From Liquorilactobacillus capillatus DSM 19910 (lineage in GTDB: Bacteria; Bacillota; Bacilli; Lactobacillales; Lactobacillaceae): DNA of 64,000 bases. The translations under genes and the position numbers were made by a program. Below, piece by piece: positions 55,106 to 64,000 of the stretch (positions are counted from its first letter, which is position 1; the number at the start of each line of letters is the position of its first letter). The stretch spans positions 1 through 64,000 of the forward strand of contig NZ_AZEF01000007.1 in assembly GCF_001434915.1 (NCBI RefSeq), in the 5' to 3' direction. The notes under the pieces were generated by a model. The model was not told the origin of the DNA. It saw only the letters and a program-made list of their open reading frames with translations, and ran no database searches.

Positions 55106-57118
55106 ATGCCAAAAATAAAAGAACTTGAAGAAGTACTTGCTGATCAGATTGCTGCCGGAGAAGTTGTCGAAAGGCCAGCTTCGGTGGTGAAAGAATTAGT
55201 TGAAAATGCAATCGATGCTAAAAGTACCCAAATTGATATCGTTGTTGCAGAGGCCGGTTTAAAACAAATCAAGGTAATCGATAATGGTGAAGGAATTCCA
55301 GCAAATGAAGTAGAGTTGGCTTTCAGAAGGCACTCAACGAGCAAGATAACCAGTAGAGATGATTTATTTAGGATCAAAACACTTGGTTTTAGGGGTGAAG
55401 CGCTACCTAGTATCGCATCAGTTGCTGATGTCTCATTGGAGACTAAAACAGCAGATGCTGTTTCGGGTGTTCTTTTACACGTTAAAGGTGGTGAACAGCT
55501 GGAAAAGAAAAGCAGTGTTCGTCCGCAGGGAACTGAGATTATAGTTAACGATTTATTTTATAATACACCCGCGCGCTTGAAGTATCTAAAGAGCTTACAA
55601 ACTGAACTGGCGGCGATTAGTGATATTGTGAACCGTTTAGCTTTAAGTCATAATAATATTGCGATCTCATTGACTAATAATGGGCGTGTGTTACTGCAAA
55701 CTGTCGGTAATGGGGATGTACAACAAACAATCAGTGCTATTTATGGTGTGAAAAATGCACGTCAGATGATTGCCTTTAATGGTAAAGATCTTGACTTTAA
55801 AATTAGGGGTTATGTTTCACTGCCTAAATTGACTCGAGCAACAAAAAGTTATATTAGTTTGCTTTTGAATGGAAGATATATTAAAAACTTTCAACTAAGT
55901 AATGCAATTATTAGGGGCTATGGTTCTAAATTAATGGTTGGGCGTTATCCAGTCGCGGTCGTTGATATGACACTTGACCCACTACTGGTAGATGTAAATG
56001 TTCATCCGACAAAGCAGCAGGTCCGTATCAGTAAAGAAGAACAGTTAGCGCAGTTACTGACAAAGTCAGTTTATGATCGGATAGCACAAGAAAACTTGAT
56101 TCCTGATGCTTTAAAAAATCTAAATCAGAAAACGCGCAAGGATGTTAATATTGACCAACTTCAAATAGACTTGAATGAGTCTTCACGATCGTACTATCAC
56201 GATAAAAAGAGGGTCATTTCTCCACCAGCAGAGCGAGTCACCTCGTCAGAAGAGAACTTAGATACTAAATATAATGAAGGTGAGATAAATAATCATGCAG
56301 CTAAACAAGCGATCATAGAAAACGTAGATGAAAGTACGCCGACTGTGACGGTAGTTAAAGATAAAAATGATTTAAAAAACCAAAGCTTAGCTGCTTGGGA
56401 TGAGAAATATCTAAAAGCAGCAACACAACCTGTTGAAGAACAGATGAATCCACTTCATCTAGTAGACCAAACAGAACAGGCAAAGGGACAGCGGCAAGCT
56501 GAGAAACGTTTCCCAGAACTGACTTATGTTGGACAAATGCATGGGACGTATTTGTTTGCGGAGTCGCAAGATGGTTTATATATTATTGACCAGCATGCGG
56601 CACAGGAGCGCTGCAAATATGAATACTATCGCAAGAAAATCGGTGAAGTAAATTCCAGCCAACAAGATCTGCTGGTGCCGATTGTTCTTGATTACATGAC
56701 AAGTGATGCACTTGTCATAAATGAAAACTTGTCGAAATTTAAGCAACTAGGAATAGAATTAGAAGAATTTGGTCCTAATAGCTATATCATTCGACATCAT
56801 CCAACCTGGTTTCAGGAAGGACAAGAAGAAGAGACGATTCGTGAATTGATTGATTATGTCTTAAAAGACGGTAAAATAGATGTTGCGACTTATCGCGAAA
56901 AAACAGCTATCATGATGAGCTGTAAACGTTCGATCAAAGCTAATCATCATTTGGATGATAAACAGGCTAAAGCTTTGTTAGAGCAGTTAAAAAAGTGTGA
57001 GAATCCTTTTAACTGTCCACATGGACGACCAGTGCTAGTTCATTTCACAAACTCTGACATGGAGCATATGTTTAAACGAATTCAAGACCCGCATCAGAGT
57101 TTGCGTGAACAATCATAA
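55106..57118 (+). CDS. mutL: DNA mismatch repair protein MutL
   Basis: Links mismatch recognition to strand removal; 670 residues. The GHKL ATPase N-terminus shows IAAGEVVERPASVVKELVENA and IDNGEGI, LGFRGEAL and the VHPTKQQVR end segment. A variable linker (about 340-470) precedes the C-terminal dimerisation domain. The endonuclease motif DQHAAQERCKYEYYR (D-Q-H-A-x2-E-R) is present, as is a late CPHGRP motif, so it is probably a nicking MutL. ATG at 55106 follows GGAGGTAA. Confidence 0.97.
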   Translation: MPKIKELEEVLADQIAAGEVVERPASVVKELVENAIDAKSTQIDIVVAEAGLKQIKVIDNGEGIPANEVELAFRRHSTSKITSRDDLFRIKTLGFRGEALPSIASVADVSLETKTADAVSGVLLHVKGGEQLEKKSSVRPQGTEIIVNDLFYNTPARLKYLKSLQTELAAISDIVNRLALSHNNIAISLTNNGRVLLQTVGNGDVQQTISAIYGVKNARQMIAFNGKDLDFKIRGYVSLPKLTRATKSYISLLLNGRYIKNFQLSNAIIRGYGSKLMVGRYPVAVVDMTLDPLLVDVNVHPTKQQVRISKEEQLAQLLTKSVYDRIAQENLIPDALKNLNQKTRKDVNIDQLQIDLNESSRSYYHDKKRVISPPAERVTSSEENLDTKYNEGEINNHAAKQAIIENVDESTPTVTVVKDKNDLKNQSLAAWDEKYLKAATQPVEEQMNPLHLVDQTEQAKGQRQAEKRFPELTYVGQMHGTYLFAESQDGLYIIDQHAAQERCKYEYYRKKIGEVNSSQQDLLVPIVLDYMTSDALVINENLSKFKQLGIELEEFGPNSYIIRHHPTWFQEGQEEETIRELIDYVLKDGKIDVATYREKTAIMMSCKRSIKANHHLDDKQAKALLEQLKKCENPFNCPHGRPVLVHFTNSDMEHMFKRIQDPHQSLREQS

Positions 57119-57147
57119 TAAGTAATTTTTTGAGGAAGGAAGAATAG

Positions 57148-57765
57148 ATGTACGAATATTTCAGAGGTAAGATAACAGAAGTCACACCTTACTATATTGT
57201 GGTAGAGGTTGGGATGATTGGCTATCAAGTTTATGTTTCTAATCCTTTCAGGTATCAAGTAGATGAGCAAAGTGAGGTAAAGGTGTATATTTATCAAGCT
57301 GTAAGGGAAAATGATATTACACTTTACGGTTTTTGGGATCTAAATGAAAAAAGCATTTTTGTTAAACTACTTAATGTTTCGGGGATCGGACCTAAGAGTG
57401 CACTTGCTATTTTAGCTAATGATGATCATCAAGGACTAGTCACTGCAATTGATAATGAGGATATCGGTTACTTAACCAAATTCCCAGGTGTGGGTAAAAA
57501 GACAGCTAAACAAATTGTATTAGACTTAAAGGGAAAAATGGATGTGGATGCTACACAGACAGATTTGATTGGGCAGCAGGGCTTAGACTTAGCTACGCAT
57601 AGTGGTGGGGCCAATCAGTATTTTGAAGAAAGTATCGCGGCATTGACAGCCTTAGGGTATACTAAGACAGAAGTTAAACGAATTAGTAAGAAACTGGTAC
57701 AATTTAAGGGCAGCTCAACTGATGAATATTTACGTGAGGCATTGCGGCTGCTGATCAGCAAGTAA
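57148..57765 (+). CDS. ruvA: Holliday junction branch migration protein RuvA
   Basis: Binds four-way junctions and recruits RuvB. The 205-residue protein has an N-terminal OB fold beginning [12 protein letters not shown], two helix-hairpin-helix motifs ([16 protein letters not shown] and [22 protein letters not shown]) and a C-terminal RuvB-binding domain. Good ribosome site (GGAAGGA). It is followed 17 bases later by ruvB. Confidence 0.96.
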   Translation: MYEYFRGKITEVTPYYIVVEVGMIGYQVYVSNPFRYQVDEQSEVKVYIYQAVRENDITLYGFWDLNEKSIFVKLLNVSGIGPKSALAILANDDHQGLVTAIDNEDIGYLTKFPGVGKKTAKQIVLDLKGKMDVDATQTDLIGQQGLDLATHSGGANQYFEESIAALTALGYTKTEVKRISKKLVQFKGSSTDEYLREALRLLISK

Positions 57766-57782
57766 TTTGAGGAGGTGTCTAA

Positions 57783-58784
57783 ATGTCAGACGATGACCGC
57801 ATAATATCAAGTGATTTAGTTGATGATGAGCATGAAAGTTCACTGCGGCCGCAGATGTTTGCTCAATATATTGGACAAAAAAAGATTAAAGATGAGTTAC
57901 AAGTGTACATTAAGGCTGCTTGCCAACGTCAAGAAGCGCTCGACCATGTTTTACTCTATGGGCCTCCAGGACTGGGGAAAACTACGCTAGCAATTATTAT
58001 TGCAAATGAACTGAAGGTGTCTATCAAAACAACTAGTGGTCCTGCAATTGAACGTCCAGGAGATCTAGTTGCACTTTTGAATGAGCTTGAGGCGGGTGAT
58101 GTCCTCTTTATTGATGAGATTCACCGCTTACCCAAAGTAGTCGAAGAGGTTTTATACTCTGCAATGGAGGACTTTTACGTTGATATCGTCATTGGTCAAG
58201 GGCCAACTGCACACCCTGTACACTTTACGCTGCCACCATTTACTTTGATTGGGGCAACAACAAGAGCTGGACTACTATCAGCTCCTCTACGTGACCGTTT
58301 TGGAATAGTTGCACATATGAACTATTATACTGAAGACGAGCTGTCAAAAATCGTTGAACGTTCAGCTGATATTTTTCAAACACTGATCAGTTTAAGTGGT
58401 GCACATGAGATTGCTCGTCGTTCACGAGGAACACCGCGGATCGCTAACCGTTTATTGAAGCGTGTTCGTGACTTTGCAGAAGTTGCTCATCAAAAAAAGG
58501 TTGACGAGCAGATTGTCCAGTATGCACTTAACTTATTACAAGTTGATGATCATGGTCTGGATGAGACTGATCGTAAAATGCTGAAAATAATGATTGAACT
58601 TTATAATGGCGGACCGGTGGGTGTGAATACTATTGCGGCTAATATTGGGGAAGAGATCGAGACAGTTACCGAGATGATTGAACCATATTTGATGCAAAGT
58701 GGCTTTATTAAGAGAACACCGCGTGGTAGAGTTGTGACGCAAGCTGCATATGAACATTTAGGCTTGCCATATATTAGAAAATAA
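57783..58784 (+). CDS. ruvB: Holliday junction helicase RuvB
   Basis: The AAA+ motor of branch migration; 333 residues. Walker A is [10 protein letters not shown] (about 58-67), Walker [12 protein letters not shown], sensor 1 IGATTRAG and the arginine finger region APLRDRFGI. The C-terminal winged helix starts near [19 protein letters not shown] precedes the ATG by 6-7 bases. Confidence 0.97.
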   Translation: MSDDDRIISSDLVDDEHESSLRPQMFAQYIGQKKIKDELQVYIKAACQRQEALDHVLLYGPPGLGKTTLAIIIANELKVSIKTTSGPAIERPGDLVALLNELEAGDVLFIDEIHRLPKVVEEVLYSAMEDFYVDIVIGQGPTAHPVHFTLPPFTLIGATTRAGLLSAPLRDRFGIVAHMNYYTEDELSKIVERSADIFQTLISLSGAHEIARRSRGTPRIANRLLKRVRDFAEVAHQKKVDEQIVQYALNLLQVDDHGLDETDRKMLKIMIELYNGGPVGVNTIAANIGEEIETVTEMIEPYLMQSGFIKRTPRGRVVTQAAYEHLGLPYIRK

Positions 58785-58816
58785 TAACGATTCTTTTTTA
58801 AAGAAAGGTGAAAGTT

Positions 58817-59860
58817 TTGGCAGAAGAACATTTGACAACAGAAGATTTTGATTATGATTTACCCCAGAATTTGATTGCACAGACACCATTGAAAGAGCGT
58901 GATCATTCACGGATGCTTATTTTAGATAGTAAAACGGGCGCTTATAAGGATGATATTTTCTATAATGTCATTGATCAGTTGAATGCAGGGGATGCATTAG
59001 TGATGAATGATTCACGAGTTATGCCAGCCCGCATTTACGGTGTTAAACCAGAAACGGGTGGACATATTGAAGTCTTATTATTAAATAATACCCAAGGTGA
59101 TAACTGGGAGACATTAGTTAAACCTGCTAAGAGGGCAAAGGTGGGGACCCGGATCGTTTTTGGAGACGGTAAACTGAGCGCTGTTATCACTAAAGAGTTA
59201 GAACATGGTGGGCGAATGATCAGATTCGAGTATGACGGAATCTTCATGGAAATTCTTGATCAATTAGGTGAAATGCCCTTACCGCCGTATATTAAGGAAA
59301 AGCTAGATGACCCTGAGATGTATCAGACGGTGTATTCCCGTGAAGTCGGGTCGGCTGCTGCGCCCACTGCTGGTTTGCACTTTACCAAAGAACTGCTGCA
59401 AAGAATTGCGGATAAAGGTGTACGGTTAGTTTATCTGACTCTCCATGTTGGCCTGGGAACCTTTAGGCCCGTCAGTGTTGAAAATATTGAAGATCATAAA
59501 ATGCACAGTGAATTTTACCGGCTCTCAGAAGAATCAGCTAAGGTTTTAAATGATGTTCGTGCTAACGGCGGTAAAATTGTCGCGACTGGGACGACCAGTA
59601 TACGAACGCTGGAAACGATCGGCACAAAATTTAATGGTGAGATTCGTGCGGATAGTGGTTGGACAGATATCTTTATTAAACCAGGTTATGAATGGAAAGT
59701 AGTCCAAGCATTTATTACTAATTTTCATTTACCTAAATCAACTTTAGTAATGCTTGTTTCAGCATTTACAGGACGAACAAATATTTTGAATGCTTATAAA
59801 CATGCTGTGGAAGAAAAATATCGCTTCTTTAGTTTTGGCGATGCAATGTTTATTAAATAA
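58817..59860 (+). CDS. queA: S-adenosylmethionine:tRNA ribosyltransferase-isomerase
   Basis: Adds the epoxycyclopentanediol moiety from SAM to preQ1 at tRNA position 34, making epoxyqueuosine. The 347-residue protein shows [44 protein letters not shown] and VSAFTGR. The start is TTG at 58817, 6-7 bases after AAAGGTG; an in-frame GTG at 58808 lies inside that ribosome site. Followed by tgt after 30 bases; both act in queuosine synthesis. Confidence 0.94.
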   Translation: MAEEHLTTEDFDYDLPQNLIAQTPLKERDHSRMLILDSKTGAYKDDIFYNVIDQLNAGDALVMNDSRVMPARIYGVKPETGGHIEVLLLNNTQGDNWETLVKPAKRAKVGTRIVFGDGKLSAVITKELEHGGRMIRFEYDGIFMEILDQLGEMPLPPYIKEKLDDPEMYQTVYSREVGSAAAPTAGLHFTKELLQRIADKGVRLVYLTLHVGLGTFRPVSVENIEDHKMHSEFYRLSEESAKVLNDVRANGGKIVATGTTSIRTLETIGTKFNGEIRADSGWTDIFIKPGYEWKVVQAFITNFHLPKSTLVMLVSAFTGRTNILNAYKHAVEEKYRFFSFGDAMFIK

Positions 59861-59866
59861 CGATAA

Positions 59867-61036
<1,170 letters not shown>

Positions 61037-61119
61037 AAAATTTGGTTAAAGACCTAGTCAGTAACTTAAAACTTTGTTAAAGTTATATATGTACAGGCTT
61101 TATAGAGGGAGTGAAAAAA

Positions 61120-61485
61120 ATGAACGGATCATTACCAACAATCATAATGTTCGTTGCTTTAATTGGTTTGATGTACTTTATGATGATTAGACCACAAAAG
61201 AAACAGCAGCAGAAACGGCAGGAAATGTTAGGTAACTTAAAAAAAGGTGATGCTGTCATTACGATCGGAAGATTACATGGTGTTGTTGATAGTATAAATA
61301 ACGCTGATCACACGGTAACTCTTGATTGTGACGGTATTTTTCTGACTTTCGAACAATCTGCGATTGCAAGCGTTATACCTGCTGCAAGTAACGGCGGTAC
61401 AACGATCGAAAAGAAGTCACCTGTGACTCCAAAGGAATCAGAAGAAGAAGATAGCGCTCCTGAGGATGAAGAAAAGAAAAGTTAA
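61120..61485 (+). CDS. yajC: Preprotein translocase subunit YajC
   Basis: A 121-residue Sec accessory protein with one N-terminal transmembrane helix (about 4-22). It is followed by the family motif MMIRPQKKQQQKRQEML, the LKKGDAVITIGRLHGVV domain and an acidic C-terminal tail. ATG at 61120 follows GAGGGAG; the in-frame GTG at 61111 lies inside that ribosome site. Position after tgt is the standard one. Confidence 0.95.
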   Translation: MNGSLPTIIMFVALIGLMYFMMIRPQKKQQQKRQEMLGNLKKGDAVITIGRLHGVVDSINNADHTVTLDCDGIFLTFEQSAIASVIPAASNGGTTIEKKSPVTPKESEEEDSAPEDEEKKS

Positions 61486-61498
61486 GATCATACTAGAG

Positions 61499-61537
61499 AA
61501 AGTGATGCTTAGGTAATTTTACAGGCACACTTTTTTG
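61499..61537 (+). terminator. Terminator after yajC
   Basis: AAAGTGATGC (61499-61508, one bulged A) pairs with GCACACTTT (61525-61533), running into six T residues. In the rest of this 392-base gap there is a perfect hairpin AGATTCTG/CAGAATCT (61563-61584) and the fab promoter; no gene is seen. Confidence 0.7.
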
Positions 61538-61787
61538 TTTTCTGCAGTGAGCAAGTTAAATGAGATTCTGGTTAGTCAGAATCTAAGAAAAAAATAAGTT
61601 GTATTTCTTAAATCGCAGTGTAAGCAGAATGTCGTTTTTTAGTTTAGCGGCTAACCATTGCGGCTGTAAGAAGAGATACGAACTAGTTAGTAGAATAAAA
61701 GGGTTATTTTTAGTTAAAAACACATTAAAGTGTTAAACTAATCAACTCTTACTTTTTGAGAAATTATGCTGACTATATTGCTAGAAT

Positions 61788-61816
61788 TTGACAATTTAGG
61801 CTGAGTGTAATATTAT
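61788..61816 (+). promoter_or_regulatory. Promoter of the fatty acid synthesis operon
   Basis: TTGACA (61788-61793), 17 bp, TATTAT (61811-61816). A near-consensus promoter; start expected near 61823, at the edge of the candidate FabT operator. Confidence 0.82.
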
Positions 61817-61822
61817 TCAATC

Positions 61823-61847
61823 ATCGAATATTTCGATGTTCGAAATA
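61823..61847 (+). promoter_or_regulatory. Candidate FabT operator
   Basis: Two overlapping palindromes: ATCGAA-TAT-TTCGAT (61823-61837) and the longer TATTTCGA-TGT-TCGAAATA (61829-61847, perfect over 8+8). Placed at the transcription start before fabZ-fabT, they suit autoregulation by the MarR-type FabT. A related TTCG-N4-CGAA lies at 62337-62348, before fabT. Confidence 0.55.
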
Positions 61848-61877
61848 CTTTTTGGGATAAGTGAGGTGACAAATGTG

Positions 61878-62321
61878 GTGCTTATGGATGCACAAGAAAT
61901 TATGGACCTGATTCCTAACCGCTTTCCAATAATCTATATCGATTATGTCGATGAACTAAAGGCCGGTGAGTCAATCGTCGCTACAAAAAATGTAACGATT
62001 AATGAATCCTTCTTTAGGGGTCATTTTCCAGGTAATCCAGTAATGCCTGGGGTATTGATTATTGAAACTCTGGCACAAGCGGCTTCGATTTTAATTTTGA
62101 AATCGCCTGAGTTTGTTGGGAAGACAGCCTATCTGGGAGCAATTCACAAAGCTAAGTTCCGACGAGTTGTTCGTCCAGGGGATGTGCTTAAGCTACATAT
62201 TACCTTGACAAAGAAACGGGAAAATATGGGAATCGTAGAAACGAAAGCGGTTGTTGATGGAAAAACAGCATGTGCAGCTGAACTGATGTTTATCGTGGCA
62301 AATCGAGACGAGAAGATCTGA
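61878..62321 (+). CDS. fabZ: 3-hydroxyacyl-ACP dehydratase FabZ
   Basis: Dehydrates 3-hydroxyacyl-ACP in fatty acid elongation; some lactobacillar copies at this place also isomerise to start unsaturated chains. The 147-residue hot-dog-fold protein has LIPNRFPIIYIDYV and the catalytic RGHFPGNPVMPGVLIIETLAQ. The start is probably GTG at 61878 (8 bases after AGGTGA); GTG at 61875 or ATG at 61884 are possible. Confidence 0.93.
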   Translation: MLMDAQEIMDLIPNRFPIIYIDYVDELKAGESIVATKNVTINESFFRGHFPGNPVMPGVLIIETLAQAASILILKSPEFVGKTAYLGAIHKAKFRRVVRPGDVLKLHITLTKKRENMGIVETKAVVDGKTACAAELMFIVANRDEKI

Positions 62322-62390
62322 TTTTAATCGTGATATTTCGTTCTCGAATTGCAGTTAAATTGAAGTTGGATAAGGACGAACATTGAACAC

Positions 62391-62831
62391 ATGGAAAACC
62401 AAGTAAAAACAATCAATGATTCCCTTGTAAGGATTTATAATGACATTCTTTGGATTGAGGAACATGAACTGAAAAGAAGTCATTTTAAAGACGTCTCTAT
62501 CAAAGAAATGCATGCAATTAATGCAATAACAATGTATGATAAAAAAACGGCATCGCAAGTAGCAAAAGAATTGCACTTGACGCCAGGTACACTTACTTCG
62601 ACTATTGATCGGTTAAGTAAGAAGAATTACGTGACGCGGATTCGGTGCAGTGATGACCGTCGTGTTGTTCGACTCGGGCTAACTAAAAAGGGACGTCTTA
62701 TGTACCGAGCACATGATGCTTTTCACCGTATGATGGTTCGGAGCTTTTTGAAAGATCTTGAACCAGAAGAAATAGAAACGATCGAAAAAGCCGTTTGTAA
62801 CCTAGAGGATTTTCTTAGGGAGCATTCGTAA
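62391..62831 (+). CDS. fabT: MarR-family fatty acid synthesis repressor FabT
   Basis: A 146-residue winged-helix repressor that in streptococci and lactococci controls the fab operon together with acyl-ACP. The DNA-binding core is ITMYDKKTASQVAKELHLTPGTLTSTIDRLSKKNYVTR (about 46-83), with the wing RCSDDRRVVRLGLTKKG. AAGGACG lies about 12 bases before the ATG, a rather long spacing that may lower translation. Encoded between fabZ and fabH. Confidence 0.92.
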   Translation: MENQVKTINDSLVRIYNDILWIEEHELKRSHFKDVSIKEMHAINAITMYDKKTASQVAKELHLTPGTLTSTIDRLSKKNYVTRIRCSDDRRVVRLGLTKKGRLMYRAHDAFHRMMVRSFLKDLEPEEIETIEKAVCNLEDFLREHS

Positions 62832-62851
62832 ATTAAGGAGTAGACAGCATA

Positions 62852-63835
62852 TTGGAGACAATTAAAGTTGTCAAGACTGCTAGCTATGTTCCAGCTAAAG
62901 TTGTAACCAATGATGATTTAAGTCAGATTATGGATACTTCAGATGAATGGATCAGCAGTCGGACAGGTATTAAACAGCGGCACGTCAGTGTTAATGAGAA
63001 TACTTCACAATTGTGTTTTAATGTGGCAAAACTACTGCTTGAAAAGAGTGGCTGGGATGCTGCATCAATTGATTTGCTGATAGTTGCGACTATGTCGCCA
63101 GACAGTTATACGCCTGCAACGGCTGCGTTAGTTCAGGGTAAGATCGGCGCACATAATGCAATAGCATTTGATGTTAGTGCTGCGTGTTCTGGCTTTATCT
63201 ATGGTTTAAATGTAGCTGAAAAATTTATGGGGTCTTCGAATACAGCTTGTAAGCGGGTCATGCTAATTGGTGGAGAAGTCTTGTCAAAAGTTATTGATTG
63301 GAGTGACCGGACGACAGCTGTTTTGTTTGGTGACGGAGCGGCTGGGATGTTGTTAGAACAACAGGATGACAGTGAGAGCCGCTTTATCGCTTCTAGTTTG
63401 CATACTTATGGTGAATTAGGTGATAAGTTGGAGGCGGGAAAGACTGAAGCACTGACAGCTTTTCCTATGACAGGTGAGCATCAAATCAAGGCCTTTTCAA
63501 TGTCTGGAAGAGATGTTTATAAGTTTGCGACACATAAAGTCCCGTTATCAATTGAAGAAGCAGTGGCCAAAGCGGGAGTAACTTTAGACCAAGTCGATTA
63601 TTTTGTTTTACATCAAGCTAATTCACGGATCGTTACCCAGATCGCTAAACGCTTAGAACAACCATTAGCGAAGTTCCCAATGAACATTGCTGAATATGGT
63701 AATACTTCCGCTGCAAGTGTCCCGCTTCTCTTAGATGAATTGATTACAAATAAGACACTTAAACGTGGGCAAGTAATTGTCTTAAGCGGTTTTGGCGGTG
63801 GGTTAACAGTCGGAACACAAATTATTAAATACTAA
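62852..63835 (+). CDS. fabH: 3-oxoacyl-ACP synthase III
   Basis: Starts fatty acid synthesis by condensing acetyl-CoA with malonyl-ACP. The 327-residue protein has the catalytic cysteine in DVSAACSGFIYGL (about residue 113), histidine in FVLHQANSRI and asparagine in EYGNTSAASVPLLLDE, ending GFGGGLTVGTQ. The start is TTG at 62852, with AAGGAG 11 bases ahead. It follows fabT by 20 bases. Confidence 0.96.
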   Translation: METIKVVKTASYVPAKVVTNDDLSQIMDTSDEWISSRTGIKQRHVSVNENTSQLCFNVAKLLLEKSGWDAASIDLLIVATMSPDSYTPATAALVQGKIGAHNAIAFDVSAACSGFIYGLNVAEKFMGSSNTACKRVMLIGGEVLSKVIDWSDRTTAVLFGDGAAGMLLEQQDDSESRFIASSLHTYGELGDKLEAGKTEALTAFPMTGEHQIKAFSMSGRDVYKFATHKVPLSIEEAVAKAGVTLDQVDYFVLHQANSRIVTQIAKRLEQPLAKFPMNIAEYGNTSAASVPLLLDELITNKTLKRGQVIVLSGFGGGLTVGTQIIKY

Positions 63836-63861
63836 AAATAAAAAAAACAGGAGTGTATTAA

Positions 63862-64000
63862 AATGACAGAACAAGAAATTTTTAACAAAGTAAAAGATAT
63901 CGTGGTTGAACAATTAGATGTAGATGCAGACAAGGTTAAAATGGATTCAGATATCAAAGAAGACCTTGAAGCAGATAGCTTAGATGTTTTTGAAATCATG
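63862..64000 (+). CDS. acpP: Acyl carrier protein (3' partial)
   Basis: The first 46 codons are visible; the gene runs off the window. It begins [20 protein letters not shown] and contains the phosphopantetheine attachment motif [10 protein letters not shown], with serine-41 the modification site. CAGGAG precedes the ATG by about 10 bases. It carries growing acyl chains for FabH, FabZ and the rest of the operon, which presumably continues with fabD, fabG and fabF. Confidence 0.95.

Overview
The window is a stretch of a low-G+C Gram-positive chromosome, almost certainly a member of the Lactobacillaceae. The reasons are the gene order (cggR-gap-pgk-tpi-eno-secG-rnr-smpB; spxA-mecA-coiA-pepF-yjbH-relQ-nadK-rluD-mgtE; ftsK-ymfF-ymfH-ymfI-rodZ-pgsA-cinA-recA-rny-ymdB-mutS-mutL-ruvAB-queA-tgt-yajC; fabZ-fabT-fabH-acpP), the class III ribonucleotide reductase, the FabT-type lipid regulator, the A+T-rich DNA and frequent TTG starts. 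The genus cannot be fixed from sequence alone; the Lactobacillus salivarius group (Ligilactobacillus/Liquorilactobacillus) is a guess.

Region 1 (1-2760) is the end of an integrated phage-like element. It holds the 3' part of an HK97-type major capsid gene, a gp10-like and a gp6-like neck gene, then about 420 bases without a protein gene, an ArpU-like regulator gene, repeat-rich DNA and an intact tRNA-Arg(CCG) whose 3' end marks the probable attachment site. No tail, holin or lysin gene lies between the capsid genes and the tRNA, which suggests a capsid-encoding satellite (cf-PICI-like) or a decayed prophage. The most interesting feature is in the gap. A near-consensus LexA box overlaps a strong promoter (TTGCAT, 17 bp, extended TATAAT) that reads into about 330 nt with several consecutive strong stems and a final GC-rich hairpin. 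This looks like an SOS-induced structured non-coding RNA. The recA promoter in the same window carries a perfect LexA box, which shows the host consensus.

Region 2 (2825-13572) carries rpoN, then the glycolytic operon with its repressor CggR (promoter and candidate operator visible), then secG, RNase R and SmpB. Region 3 (13573-24148) is a mixed housekeeping/accessory stretch: acetyltransferase, LURP-one-like protein, HAD phosphatase, ung-pta, tsaE, a UPF0340 gene, the nrdDG operon with two NrdR boxes, a VanX-type dipeptidase with an altered zinc-ligand position, a TRAP/HmoB-like protein and a metallo-hydrolase. Region 4 (24508-33719) is the Spx/MecA/YjbH stress block with CoiA, PepF, the alarmone synthetase RelQ, NAD kinase, an RluD-type synthase and MgtE. 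Region 5 (33858-39136) has a 6-phosphogluconolactonase, an orphan glucitol EIIA, guaC, ybaK, rlmA and trmL; trmL is preceded by a candidate attenuator with mutually exclusive hairpins. Region 6 (39270-61485) covers DNA translocation, cell-shape, competence, recombination, mismatch repair, RNA decay and queuosine genes. Region 7 (61788-64000) is the start of the fatty acid synthesis operon with a candidate FabT operator; acpP runs off the end.

Convergent gene ends carry long perfect or near-perfect palindromes. Three of these regions share a terminal motif (CCATAAGTC/GACTTATGG) and appear to be copies of a dispersed cruciform repeat, one of them with its interior deleted. No IS element, CRISPR array, rRNA gene or tmRNA gene was seen.
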